A stretch of DNA of 61,729 nucleotides, taken from positions 1-61,729 of the forward strand of contig NZ_JAAITI010000022.1 of assembly GCF_013304735.1 (NCBI RefSeq), given 5' to 3'. The notes below the pieces were generated by a model. The model saw only the letters and a list, made by a program, of their open reading frames with translations. It searched no databases and was not told where the DNA came from. The stretch comes from Blautia luti. GTDB lineage: Bacteria > Bacillota > Clostridia > Lachnospirales > Lachnospiraceae. This document shows, one piece after another, positions 16,811 to 25,375 of the stretch; within the stretch, counting starts at the first letter, position 1; each line of letters starts with the position of its first letter. A program made the translations under genes and the position numbers.

Positions 16811-19510
16811 TTACATCAGTTCCACTTTGATCCTGTGTGTTTCTTTTACAGAAAGCTTTTCGAGCAGTTCCCGATCTATACGTACACAGGTACTCTGTTT
16901 GTTTTTCATTTCCTTTTCATCGCACCATACTGTTTTTATTTTATATTCTGAAGGAAGTTTTTTCTCCAGATTGCAGATACAGATCTCCAGCTTTCTTCCG
17001 GCAAATTCCATAGTAAGAGATGCCTGTCCATTCTCATTATACTGCTCCGGCATCAGTGCCGGCGCGATCACCAGATCTCCAAGATCTCCTCTGACGCCAA
17101 ATACCTCTGTGATCATAGTCAGCATATACCAGCTTGCAGCACCGGTAAGATATGCATACAATCCTCTTCCCTGATTATCAAAATATTCCGGAATTCCAGG
17201 ATACATCCTGCTGTTCTCAAAATCCATGGCAGCGTCCAGAAGCGTTTCCAGAACCTTATATCCTTCTTTTGCATAGCCATTTTTATACAGTGCATTGCCA
17301 TACATAACAGCCATATGGGAAAATACCGCTCCGTTTTCCTTTTCTCCATAAGCAAACCCGAACATTCTTCCCAGATCAAATTTTTCTTCATGGAAATTGG
17401 TATTCAGGCGATATCCTCCTGCCTGACGGTCAAAAAGATATTTATCCGCACTTTTACAGATAGACTCAATCTGATCTTTCTGTGCGGTTTTACTCATGAT
17501 CGCAAATACCTGACTGGTAAGCATCATACGTACCTGGCTGTTTTCTGCCCTTTCCACAGGACGTTTATGATCATCATAATATCCGTTGAACCAGCCGTTT
17601 TCTCCGTCTTTTACCCATTCTCTTCTGCGGATGTTTTCCATCATCCAATCTGCCTTTTCATCCAGATTCCGGCTAAGCTGGTCCAGACGGATCACAATAG
17701 TATTTCCGCTGATATCATGTGCACATTTTTCTGTGTACTGTCTCAGAAGCTGCTGTTTTTTCTCCGGGCTTTCATAAAGCTCACGGTCTCCGGTAAACAG
17801 GATTTCCATTTCTTCCGCAACTTCAATCCTGTCAAACATTTCCTTTTCCTGAAGTTTTCTCAGATATTCTGCGATGTTCTTCATATTTCCAGCATATGCA
17901 CAGGTAAATGCCACACTCTCACCATTTTCCCATGCCATATCTATGGCATCGTTCCAGTCTGCCCCGTGAAGTTTCATCTCGTTGTGCTCTCCTACATCAT
18001 AAAAAGCACAGAGATTTTCCAGCAAAATGTGTTCCAGAACCGTTCCGTAATAAATCTCACCGGATTCTGTTTTCTGATTTTCTCCATAGGCACTGCTCCA
18101 TTTTTCATCATGCGCAGTTCCTCTTTTTGTCTGAAGATCCTTGAAATATGGAATCTTCTCAAAAAGGACATTCATATCCCCGGTCTGATCCATATAAAGC
18201 TGCGTTGTCACAAATGGCCAGAAAGCATGATCCATCCACACGCGGGCAATGTTGTTGCGGTCTGCGATAAATTCACCCTGTCTGTTTCCGATGATCGTGG
18301 CATTGGTTCCATCGATGCGTACTCCACCGTAATTATCGACGATCATCTGACGTACAACAGAAGGCTCCATGATCAGAAGTGCCAGACAGTCCTGCCAGAG
18401 ATCACGCCAGCCTCTTCCACCTTTTCCATAATCATGATACGGGAGGAATGAACAACCGTAAATTCTTCTTAATATCGGCTGGAAACAGATCCATTTCAGA
18501 TAATTATCTCTGTCCTCATCACCTGTCTCAAAAGAAACATTCACTTTTTCTGTCCAGTGTTTTTTTACATGTTCAAATTCTCTTGCAACCTGTTTTTCAG
18601 TTCTGTAAAACCGTGCAGTCTCCTCCGGCAGCTGATTTCTTTCAGATATTCCCGCTGTCACAACATATACAGCTGTTTCATGTGGTCTCAGAACCCTGGA
18701 TGCAAAACGAATACCACCGACAGCTTCCTTTCCTTCAATTTCTGTTCCTGCCGGAACACCTTTTTTCTCTTCTCTGACCACCTCCGGAATCAGGAAAGAA
18801 CCGCCTTCTCCGATAAACATTTCCACATCAGGATAAAAGCTTTCCGGTTCCGTTCCCTCGCCTTCAGATCCATATACAAAATATGCAGTATTATTCTTCT
18901 GATGACCTCTTTCATCAAAAGAAAGCACCGGTTTTACTTCAACACCGTACTCCGTTATTCTTATCCTGTGCAAAAGGGAAGTCACATGCCTGTGATCTCT
19001 GAGATTGTCTGCACTTCTTCCATATACAGGTATTACAGCAACCGGTGTGATCTCCTGTTCTTCCTCTTCAATATTGGTAATCTTTACAAGATGGACCTCC
19101 GCATCACCTTTCACTGTCACAAAAGACAAAATCTCTGACTGAAGTCCGTATTTCTCAGAAGTTCTGTGCAACTTCTGCCACATAAATCCGGCTTCCAGGC
19201 TGCTTTTATCCTGTTTATCAGTATATTTCTGAAATTCCTGTTCTGCCGAAACTCCGCATGCTGACCAGTAACCTTTTCCTTTTATCTTGCACCAGAAATT
19301 TCTGGTGTTTCGATTATTATGAAGATTCTCAATGCTTACCGGTTCCAGCAGAAAATGATTCTGATCCAGTTTGCTGTCTCCTCCCAGAGAAGGGGTGATC
19401 GCGGATTTCAATCCGTTTTCTCCGGCCAGAGGTATATATAAACCGCTGTAATTCTCCGGATTTTCTATGGAAAAGCTTCCATTTTTATCCTGAAATTTTA
19501 TATATTTCAT
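16811..19510 (-). CDS. GH94-like oligosaccharide phosphorylase, long divergent form
   Basis: An 899-residue inverting phosphorylase-type protein: N-terminal beta-sandwich (about 1-300), helical linker and an (alpha/alpha)6 barrel. The barrel carries YHDYGKGGRGWRDLWQD near residue 355 and LHGADWNDAIDMA near 520, where the first Asp of ADWND is the expected general acid. It differs clearly from the ordinary cellobiose-phosphorylase-like neighbour at 19607 (for example ADWNDAIDMAWENGESV versus ADWNDCLRLG). It may be a GH94 subfamily or one of the related phosphorylase families for beta-1,3- or beta-1,2-glucans. Start 19510 is chosen for AAGGAG nine bases upstream. It is co-transcribed with the GH94 gene, 96 bases downstream of it. 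Confidence 0.75.
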   Translation of the reverse strand: MKYIKFQDKNGSFSIENPENYSGLYIPLAGENGLKSAITPSLGGDSKLDQNHFLLEPVSIENLHNNRNTRNFWCKIKGKGYWSACGVSAEQEFQKYTDKQDKSSLEAGFMWQKLHRTSEKYGLQSEILSFVTVKGDAEVHLVKITNIEEEEQEITPVAVIPVYGRSADNLRDHRHVTSLLHRIRITEYGVEVKPVLSFDERGHQKNNTAYFVYGSEGEGTEPESFYPDVEMFIGEGGSFLIPEVVREEKKGVPAGTEIEGKEAVGGIRFASRVLRPHETAVYVVTAGISERNQLPEETARFYRTEKQVAREFEHVKKHWTEKVNVSFETGDEDRDNYLKWICFQPILRRIYGCSFLPYHDYGKGGRGWRDLWQDCLALLIMEPSVVRQMIVDNYGGVRIDGTNATIIGNRQGEFIADRNNIARVWMDHAFWPFVTTQLYMDQTGDMNVLFEKIPYFKDLQTKRGTAHDEKWSSAYGENQKTESGEIYYGTVLEHILLENLCAFYDVGEHNEMKLHGADWNDAIDMAWENGESVAFTCAYAGNMKNIAEYLRKLQEKEMFDRIEVAEEMEILFTGDRELYESPEKKQQLLRQYTEKCAHDISGNTIVIRLDQLSRNLDEKADWMMENIRRREWVKDGENGWFNGYYDDHKRPVERAENSQVRMMLTSQVFAIMSKTAQKDQIESICKSADKYLFDRQAGGYRLNTNFHEEKFDLGRMFGFAYGEKENGAVFSHMAVMYGNALYKNGYAKEGYKVLETLLDAAMDFENSRMYPGIPEYFDNQGRGLYAYLTGAASWYMLTMITEVFGVRGDLGDLVIAPALMPEQYNENGQASLTMEFAGRKLEICICNLEKKLPSEYKIKTVWCDEKEMKNKQSTCVRIDRELLEKLSVKETHRIKVELM

Positions 19511-19606
19511 TCTGTGATCTCCTTCCTGCCAAAATAAAACGGTATTTATATTCCATTTTACTTTGTATTCATAAATGTGATCTCCTCGCAATTTATATCC
19601 ATTATG

Positions 19607-22021
19607 TCATGACATATAGAATTCAATTTCTGTCTCACCGGTAAGTTTCTCCTGCGGAATATAATTACCCGGAAGTTCTTCTCCATTTACATAGAGTTTT
19701 TTACATCCGGCTTCCACATGTCCCGGATTCTTCACAGTGATATGGAGATGACATCCACGGAAATCCTTGCTTATCTCAAACTTCTCCCATTCTTTTGGAA
19801 TCGATGGTGCTATACGTAAGCCATAGAAATCCGGACGCATGCCAAGAATTCCTTCTACACATCCTACCATCACAGTAGATGCTGTTCCTGTCAGCCAGTG
19901 CACATGAGATCGTCCGAAATTCGGGCTTGCTTTTCCTTCTGTAAACTGTCCATAGCAGTATGGCTCCAGCTGTCTGATCTCAGCCCTGTCATTCTGCGCT
20001 GCCGGAGCATTCTCCAGGAAATAATTAAATGCACGCTCACCATGTCCGCAAAGTGCTTCTGCCAGAATGAGCCATCCCTGTGACTGTGAAAAGATTCCCG
20101 CATTTTCCTTTGTTCCTGCATTGTAGATAACCGCAAGTGCTCCGTCGAAAGCATTTGCATGATATGGAGGATCCATAAGGATTGCACCGTATTCTGTATT
20201 CAATCTTTCATAAACCATTTGAAGAGCCAGATCTGCCTGCCGCTCTGTTGCAAGGCCGCTGATCACAGCCCAGCTCTGTGGATTCAGCCACATATTTGCC
20301 TCCGGGTCAGTTCTCTTTCCGATAACCTCTCCCCGCTCCGTAAAACCACGGATAAAACGATCTTCATTCCAACAGAGTTCCTGGATCAATTTTCCAAGCT
20401 GCTCTTGTTTTTCTTCCAGGTATTTTATATATTTTTCATCTTTTTTGTACTTTGCAAACTCTTTCAGGATAGTCATTGCATAATAGAACTGTAATGCAAC
20501 GAAAGTAGATTCCCCATCCTTTCCAAGTCTCAGACAATCATTCCAGTCTGCATAAAGTCCGGCCGGCATTCCATGTCTGCCAAGATGGTTCATGGAGAAG
20601 TCAATAGCTCTTTTCAGATGCTCGTATACAGTTCCTTCATCCTTGTTTGCAAACGGGATCACTTCATCGATGAATGCAAAATTTCCTGTCTCTGAAATAT
20701 ATTTGTATACAGTAGGGAACAGCCAGAGTGCATCATCTGCGCGGTATGCCGGATGACCAGTTTCCTGTACATAGGACGCATCATCCGGTGTATCCTCATG
20801 TCCCGGATTATGTGTGAATTTCACAAGTGGAAGACCGCCGCCGTTATCTACCTGTGCTGACAGCATGAAACGGATCTTATCCAGTGCCATTTGGGGTGCA
20901 AGATGGATCACACCCTGGATATCCTGTACAGTATCACGGTATCCATATCCGTTACGAAGTCCGCAATAAGTAAAAGATGCTGCACGTGACCAGATAAATG
21001 TCATAAAACAGTTATATGCGTTCCATGTATTGATCATGGTATCGAATTCCGGACTTGGTGTTCTGATCTGAAAATGTGCAAGCTGTCCGTGCCAGTAACT
21101 GATCAGTTCTTCAAGCTCCACCGCGCATGTTTTTTCACAGTCTGCATAATGTGCTATAATCTCCGCTGCTTCATTATCCTCCTTCATTCCTGCCAGAAAA
21201 GCCATTTCCCGACTTTCTCCCGGTTCCAGAGTAATTACAGCTGAAAGAGCTCCACAGCTGTTTTCATTATAATTTCCCTCATTACATAATACACCGGCTT
21301 CAACCCCTGCCGGATTGTTGTATCCGTGATATCTTCCAAGGAATTTTTCCCTGTCACCACACCAGGAAGAAACCTTCTCTCCAGCCAGGCCGAAGAATCG
21401 GTTGAACACGTTCTTGTTATCAACCTCTTCCCCATCCTTAAGGCCGTCCAGATTCGCATGGATCATCTGACGTACACGATCTCCACAGAATACTGTTCTT
21501 GTAATATACTGGGAATACTGCAGATTCACCTGATCCTGTTCATAATTGCTGTTATTTGTAAACTCTGCATATCCAGTCACACTGATCTCACGTTTTCTGT
21601 CTGAGCAGTTGGTAACTTTCAGATTCCACACCTCGTAGGACTGCCCAAGCGGTACATAGTATCTCACCTCTGAATGTATCTCGCTGTAATCTGCCATCAT
21701 TTTAGTATAGGCTGTGCCATGATGACATTCACTTTTATACTCATTGAGATCTTTGCCAACCGGCTGCCAGGATGCTGACCAATAATCTTTTGTGTCATTA
21801 TCCCTGAGATAAATATATCTTCCCGGCTGATCAAACTGATTAAAAATATATCTCAGGATTCTGCCGTTCGCCCCGGATTTTGCAAAGCTGTATCCCCCTG
21901 CATTATTGGAAACGATTGCTCCGTATTCCGGCGATCCCAAATAATTCACCCACGGAGCAGGTGTGTCCGGCCTGGTAATCACATATTCCTTTTTTTCTTC
22001 ATCAAAATACCCATATCTCAT
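19607..22021 (-). CDS. GH94 cellobiose-phosphorylase-like enzyme
   Basis: An 804-residue GH94 protein of normal length. It begins with the typical MRYGYF and YVITRPDTPAPWVNYLG segments, then YWSASWQP, and in the barrel FTYCGLRNGYGYRDTVQD and YADWNDCLRLG, with the general acid at Asp492. Cellobiose phosphorylases and relatives split a beta-glucosidic bond with phosphate and yield glucose 1-phosphate, saving ATP. Exact linkage preference cannot be read here. A TTG at 22030 is in frame, but ATG 22021 matches the family start and has AGGAG ten bases before it. It is first in a two-gene operon with the long phosphorylase. Confidence 0.9.
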   Translation of the reverse strand: MRYGYFDEEKKEYVITRPDTPAPWVNYLGSPEYGAIVSNNAGGYSFAKSGANGRILRYIFNQFDQPGRYIYLRDNDTKDYWSASWQPVGKDLNEYKSECHHGTAYTKMMADYSEIHSEVRYYVPLGQSYEVWNLKVTNCSDRKREISVTGYAEFTNNSNYEQDQVNLQYSQYITRTVFCGDRVRQMIHANLDGLKDGEEVDNKNVFNRFFGLAGEKVSSWCGDREKFLGRYHGYNNPAGVEAGVLCNEGNYNENSCGALSAVITLEPGESREMAFLAGMKEDNEAAEIIAHYADCEKTCAVELEELISYWHGQLAHFQIRTPSPEFDTMINTWNAYNCFMTFIWSRAASFTYCGLRNGYGYRDTVQDIQGVIHLAPQMALDKIRFMLSAQVDNGGGLPLVKFTHNPGHEDTPDDASYVQETGHPAYRADDALWLFPTVYKYISETGNFAFIDEVIPFANKDEGTVYEHLKRAIDFSMNHLGRHGMPAGLYADWNDCLRLGKDGESTFVALQFYYAMTILKEFAKYKKDEKYIKYLEEKQEQLGKLIQELCWNEDRFIRGFTERGEVIGKRTDPEANMWLNPQSWAVISGLATERQADLALQMVYERLNTEYGAILMDPPYHANAFDGALAVIYNAGTKENAGIFSQSQGWLILAEALCGHGERAFNYFLENAPAAQNDRAEIRQLEPYCYGQFTEGKASPNFGRSHVHWLTGTASTVMVGCVEGILGMRPDFYGLRIAPSIPKEWEKFEISKDFRGCHLHITVKNPGHVEAGCKKLYVNGEELPGNYIPQEKLTGETEIEFYMS

Positions 22022-22106
22022 GCCATACAATCTCCTGTTCTGTATATTTTCCGTAACATTGTCTGTTGTTACCTATTTTCTACACTATAACTGATATGCA
22101 GATAGC

Positions 22107-22152
22107 AATATACAAAATAAAAGATTAAAATATCAGATTCATGACATAAGAT
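22107..22152 (-). promoter_or_regulatory. Promoter and AraC-type operator of the phosphorylase operon
   Basis: On the minus strand CTGATA (22131-22136) and TATATT (22107-22112) are 18 bases apart. The plus-strand sequence TATCAGATTCATGACATAAG (22131-22150) matches the operator at 15861-15880 in 17 of 20 positions and lies at nearly the same distance from the start codon (about 110 bases). Confidence 0.7.
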
Positions 22153-22166
22153 ATGGATATAATTCT

Positions 22167-23519
22167 TTACAATTCTTCCTCCGTGATCACCAGCTTCATG
22201 GCCCAGGCCGGGATATCCACATCCTCAGGCTCCTGCTCCATAAATACAAATGCTGTCCGGTATGGCGGCATCTTTGCCGGAAAAATCCCGTATCCGTCTG
22301 TAAAATACACCAGTCCCTTCAGATTTTCAAACTCACGTTTTTCCATCAGCTCTTCCACATAAGCAAAAGCCGGACGGAAATCTGTACCTCCATCACCGTA
22401 AAGTTCCAGGCTGTCCATGTAATCCTGCAGTTCTTCTCTGCTGGTGATCTTCACATCCGAATGCACCTTCTCATCACACTGGATAATGTGTATATTTACC
22501 TTCTGGAAAAAATTCCCGCTGTCGCTTAAGATCCCATAGGTTTCCTCCAGAAATCTCTGTACCAGTTCTCCTGAACAGGACATGGAGGTATCGATCACAA
22601 TGACAAATTCCGAAACTTTTTTCACTTCTCTGGTTTCCAGGGGTTCGATCAGCGGCATATTCCCGTAAAGGGAAAGCCCGTAGGTATAAAAATTATAATC
22701 AAAGCTGTCCGGATCTACAGTCAGTTCTTCCCGAAATACTGCAAACTTCCGCAGAAATTCCCGATAATCATATCGTTCCCGGTTCTCTATTTTCAGCTGG
22801 TCCAGAAAATCTCCGTCCTGCTCTCCTGACTCTCTGGAAAAAGTCCCAAGGTCTGTTTCGATCCCATCGCTGATATCTCCCCATTTTTTACTCATCAGGG
22901 GATTGGGTTTCCGGTCGGGCTGCTGGTTTGCCCAGTATTTATGGTCGTCCACGTAGAACTCTTTTTCAAGCTGTGCCAGTTCTTTTTCCTTCAGAAATTC
23001 TTCTTTCAGAATCTTGTAGATTCTCTCTGCATTCAGCGTCTTCTTTTCCTTTTCCAGAAGACGGTAGGTTTCTCTCCGGAGAAGACTTCTGGAATATCGG
23101 ACTGAGCGGTGGTAGATCCCGTCGATCATATGCTCCACTGCAATATCGCAGCTTAAATTCCACAAACGCTTCTCTATTCCCGGCTTCCCAAAGTGCCGGA
23201 AAATGCAGTGAAATACCATATGGAGATATCCTCGATTCACAAGAATCCTGTTTTCTTTATAAAGCCCGCCAAGCTGTGCCGGATGGAAGTACATCACAGC
23301 CCCGTCTGTTCCAAACGGACTGACCGAACCATCCATCTGATAAATAAAGCTGCTCAGCGCCACATCCAGAAAACGCATGCCAAGATACAGCTCGTCTCTT
23401 GCCGCCCGGAGGATGCTGCTGCCGATGTCCTGGAGACGCTGGGCCGCCTCCTGGGGATTGGATCCCTGACCGGGCAGGAAGTTATTTTTATTTTTTTCAG
23501 TTGTTTCTATATCACTCAT
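22167..23519 (-). CDS. VWA-domain metallopeptidase-like protein (DUF2201 type)
   Basis: A 450-residue protein with an N-terminal DUF2201/COG3864-like metallopeptidase-type domain and a C-terminal von Willebrand A-like domain. The VWA part has a MIDAS-like motif FVIVIDTSMSCSG near residue 307, GGTDFRPAF near 385 and VYFTDGYG. In the N-terminal domain the place of the HExxH zinc motif reads HMVFH, so the catalytic Glu is replaced by Met. This family works with MoxR ATPases, and the likely partner is at 8300-9886. It starts inside the last four bases of the leucine-rich-repeat gene, so the two are translationally coupled. Confidence 0.82.
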   Translation of the reverse strand: MSDIETTEKNKNNFLPGQGSNPQEAAQRLQDIGSSILRAARDELYLGMRFLDVALSSFIYQMDGSVSPFGTDGAVMYFHPAQLGGLYKENRILVNRGYLHMVFHCIFRHFGKPGIEKRLWNLSCDIAVEHMIDGIYHRSVRYSRSLLRRETYRLLEKEKKTLNAERIYKILKEEFLKEKELAQLEKEFYVDDHKYWANQQPDRKPNPLMSKKWGDISDGIETDLGTFSRESGEQDGDFLDQLKIENRERYDYREFLRKFAVFREELTVDPDSFDYNFYTYGLSLYGNMPLIEPLETREVKKVSEFVIVIDTSMSCSGELVQRFLEETYGILSDSGNFFQKVNIHIIQCDEKVHSDVKITSREELQDYMDSLELYGDGGTDFRPAFAYVEELMEKREFENLKGLVYFTDGYGIFPAKMPPYRTAFVFMEQEPEDVDIPAWAMKLVITEEEL

Positions 23520-24526
23520 AACTGAAACTTCTTTCTCCTTTTAACAGGGCACCTCTCATTTTCTGTCTCCCCGGCAACCTTCTGCTCTTCCTTCAGCATC
23601 CGGCTGCGTTCATTCATCAGAAATGCGGAAATCTCCATATCCTTCTTCCCGGACACCACATCAATACTATGTTCCAGGCCCTCTCTGTTCCAGAGCTTTT
23701 CCCGTGAAAGCAGCTCCAGACCATTTAAGTTTCCGCTTTCCACCAGGTATTCCCCGATATCCTTAAGATTTCCCCGGATATAATCCTCATACTGCTTCTT
23801 CGCCTTTTCGCTCAGCTGCCACGGATAACGAAGCCGCCCAAAGCTCATATCAACCAAAACCTCCAGCTTATCCATTACCACTGCCATATCAAACAGGCTG
23901 TCATACTCTGCGAAATCCAGTTCTTTATTATAGAAGCATTGCCGGTAATTGGTCCCTGAACCATGATACTCCGTAAACAAAATTCTCGCAGGCGTGTTCT
24001 CCACCGCCTCATCATAATGCTCCGGAAAAACCATATGCGCACGTTTTCCACCTGCCTCACCATTTTCATACAGAAAATCCACATCGATCTTCTGCCACAG
24101 CTCACCGAGGATCTCCTTTGTACAGGACTTGAACCCTTTTTTCTGATGGATCACAAGCTCCTTCAGCCCGCTGCAGCCCGTAAACGCCCCGGTTCCCACC
24201 TGCATCAGCGTATCCGAAAATTCCAGTCGTTCCAGTTTTTTGCACCCATAAAAAATATATCTTCCGATTTCCTTCAGTGTATCGGGAAAAACGATCTCCT
24301 GCACTTCCTCCCCGGCAAGAAGTCTCTCTTCCCCGAACGAAATTACATCTTCGCTCTCCCAGGTTTCTGTATCTTCTTCTCCATCCTTGTGTGCGGAAAA
24401 CGCATACGGCGCCGCACTGACTACCGGAAGGCCATTGATCTCTTCCGGCAGCACCACCCGGCTGTCTGTTCCGTAACAACGGATAATTTCTATTGTATTC
24501 TTTTTGACTCTGTAATGTATTTTCAT
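23516..24526 (-). CDS. BspA-type leucine-rich-repeat protein, cytoplasmic
   Basis: A 336-residue protein with no signal peptide. The N-terminal 130 residues contain LRR_5 (BspA-like) repeats, seen as IVFPDTLKEIGRYIFYGC, LEFSDTLMQVGTGAFTGC and LKELVIH. The C-terminal 200 residues are helical and acidic, with a very basic end (KRRKKF). Function is unknown. The gene precedes and overlaps the VWA gene by four bases, so a role as an adaptor in the MoxR-VWA system is an inference from context. Confidence 0.7.
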   Translation of the reverse strand: MKIHYRVKKNTIEIIRCYGTDSRVVLPEEINGLPVVSAAPYAFSAHKDGEEDTETWESEDVISFGEERLLAGEEVQEIVFPDTLKEIGRYIFYGCKKLERLEFSDTLMQVGTGAFTGCSGLKELVIHQKKGFKSCTKEILGELWQKIDVDFLYENGEAGGKRAHMVFPEHYDEAVENTPARILFTEYHGSGTNYRQCFYNKELDFAEYDSLFDMAVVMDKLEVLVDMSFGRLRYPWQLSEKAKKQYEDYIRGNLKDIGEYLVESGNLNGLELLSREKLWNREGLEHSIDVVSGKKDMEISAFLMNERSRMLKEEQKVAGETENERCPVKRRKKFQL

Positions 24527-24828
24527 AATTCTCCATCATACCAAGAAACAGATATCCGAAATCCATTTCCTGTTTTTATTCTTCAGGAATCATCTCATCT
24601 ACTGCTGATCCCGATCTTCTATAGCACATCTGCATCTCATTGTAGTCTCATTATCCATTTCATGCAAGAAATTTTCCCTCGGCCCCAAATTCTGTCTAAT
24701 ACAGAAAACAGCCCGCCGGATACACGATGATCTTTGATCATCTTATATCTGACAGGCTGTATGCAACACAAAACGAACCTCTGTATTGTACTCTGTTTCA
24801 CACTCATGAACACAATTTTATTTACTTC
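24527..24828. other. Intergenic region, no gene seen
   Basis: About 300 bases between the leucine-rich-repeat gene start and the VOC gene stop. Apart from the terminator at 24705-24762 nothing coding or clearly regulatory was seen. Confidence 0.6.
24705..24762 (-). terminator. Intrinsic terminator after the VOC gene
   Basis: A long imperfect stem with ACAGCCTGTCAGATA and TATCCGGCGGGCTGT arms around an inner GATGATC-AAA-GATCATC hairpin, followed on the minus strand by TTTTCTG. Confidence 0.75.
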
Positions 24829-25221
24829 TTATAAATACTGGCTAAACTCCACCTTCTCCTTATTCGGTCCCTCAATAGTAAAGAACTTCACACCATTCTC
24901 CCAGAACGGCAGGAAATGGACTTCATCATTGATAGTATTCAGTCCGGCTGCTGTCACCATCTCGTGGACTTTCTCGATATCCTTCACATCAATGGCAACA
25001 TGATCGATGGCACCGGATTCCATTTTTGCTGCTTTGTTCTCGTAAGTCTCGATCACAAGATTTCCCAGTTTCAGAAAAGCAACCTTCTCATTGGCCGCTT
25101 CGTTTACGGTCTGAAAAGCAATCTCAAATCCCAGTGCTTCATAAAATTTAATGGTTGTCTCAATGTCATTGGTCGGCACACCTACGTGCTGAACTCCGTT
25201 CATCTGATCTTTTAAATTCAT
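24829..25221 (-). CDS. VOC/glyoxalase-fold protein
   Basis: A 130-residue vicinal-oxygen-chelate protein with two beta-alpha-beta-beta-beta units: GVQHVGVPTNDIETTIKFYEALGFE and AIDHVAIDVKDIEKVHEMV, with metal-ligand candidates His12, Glu near 60, His near 75 and Glu near 125 (KVEFSQYL). The fold covers lactoylglutathione lyases, dioxygenases and resistance proteins, and the reaction cannot be named. ATG 25221 gives the normal family start. The frame is open to 25299. The mannitol dehydrogenase-family gene lies 155 bases upstream. Confidence 0.82.
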   Translation of the reverse strand: MNLKDQMNGVQHVGVPTNDIETTIKFYEALGFEIAFQTVNEAANEKVAFLKLGNLVIETYENKAAKMESGAIDHVAIDVKDIEKVHEMVTAAGLNTINDEVHFLPFWENGVKFFTIEGPNKEKVEFSQYL

Positions 25222-25375
25222 TTCAAAACCCCATCCTTTCATAAATCCGGTGTTCGCATCCCGCTTTACTGCATGCTCAGAAATGCGATCACTCTGCAAT
25301 TCTGCGTTCTACCTGTGCAAGCTCTGGATTTCTCTTTATTCAATACTTACATAAGCTATTTTCGTAACCCTGGTT

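Noticed and set aside
17315..18451. Long open frame on the plus strand opposite the long phosphorylase gene
   Set aside because: It is antisense to a gene with clear family motifs, has no ribosome binding site, and its hydrophobic Cys/His/Phe-rich sequence is an artefact of the opposite strand.
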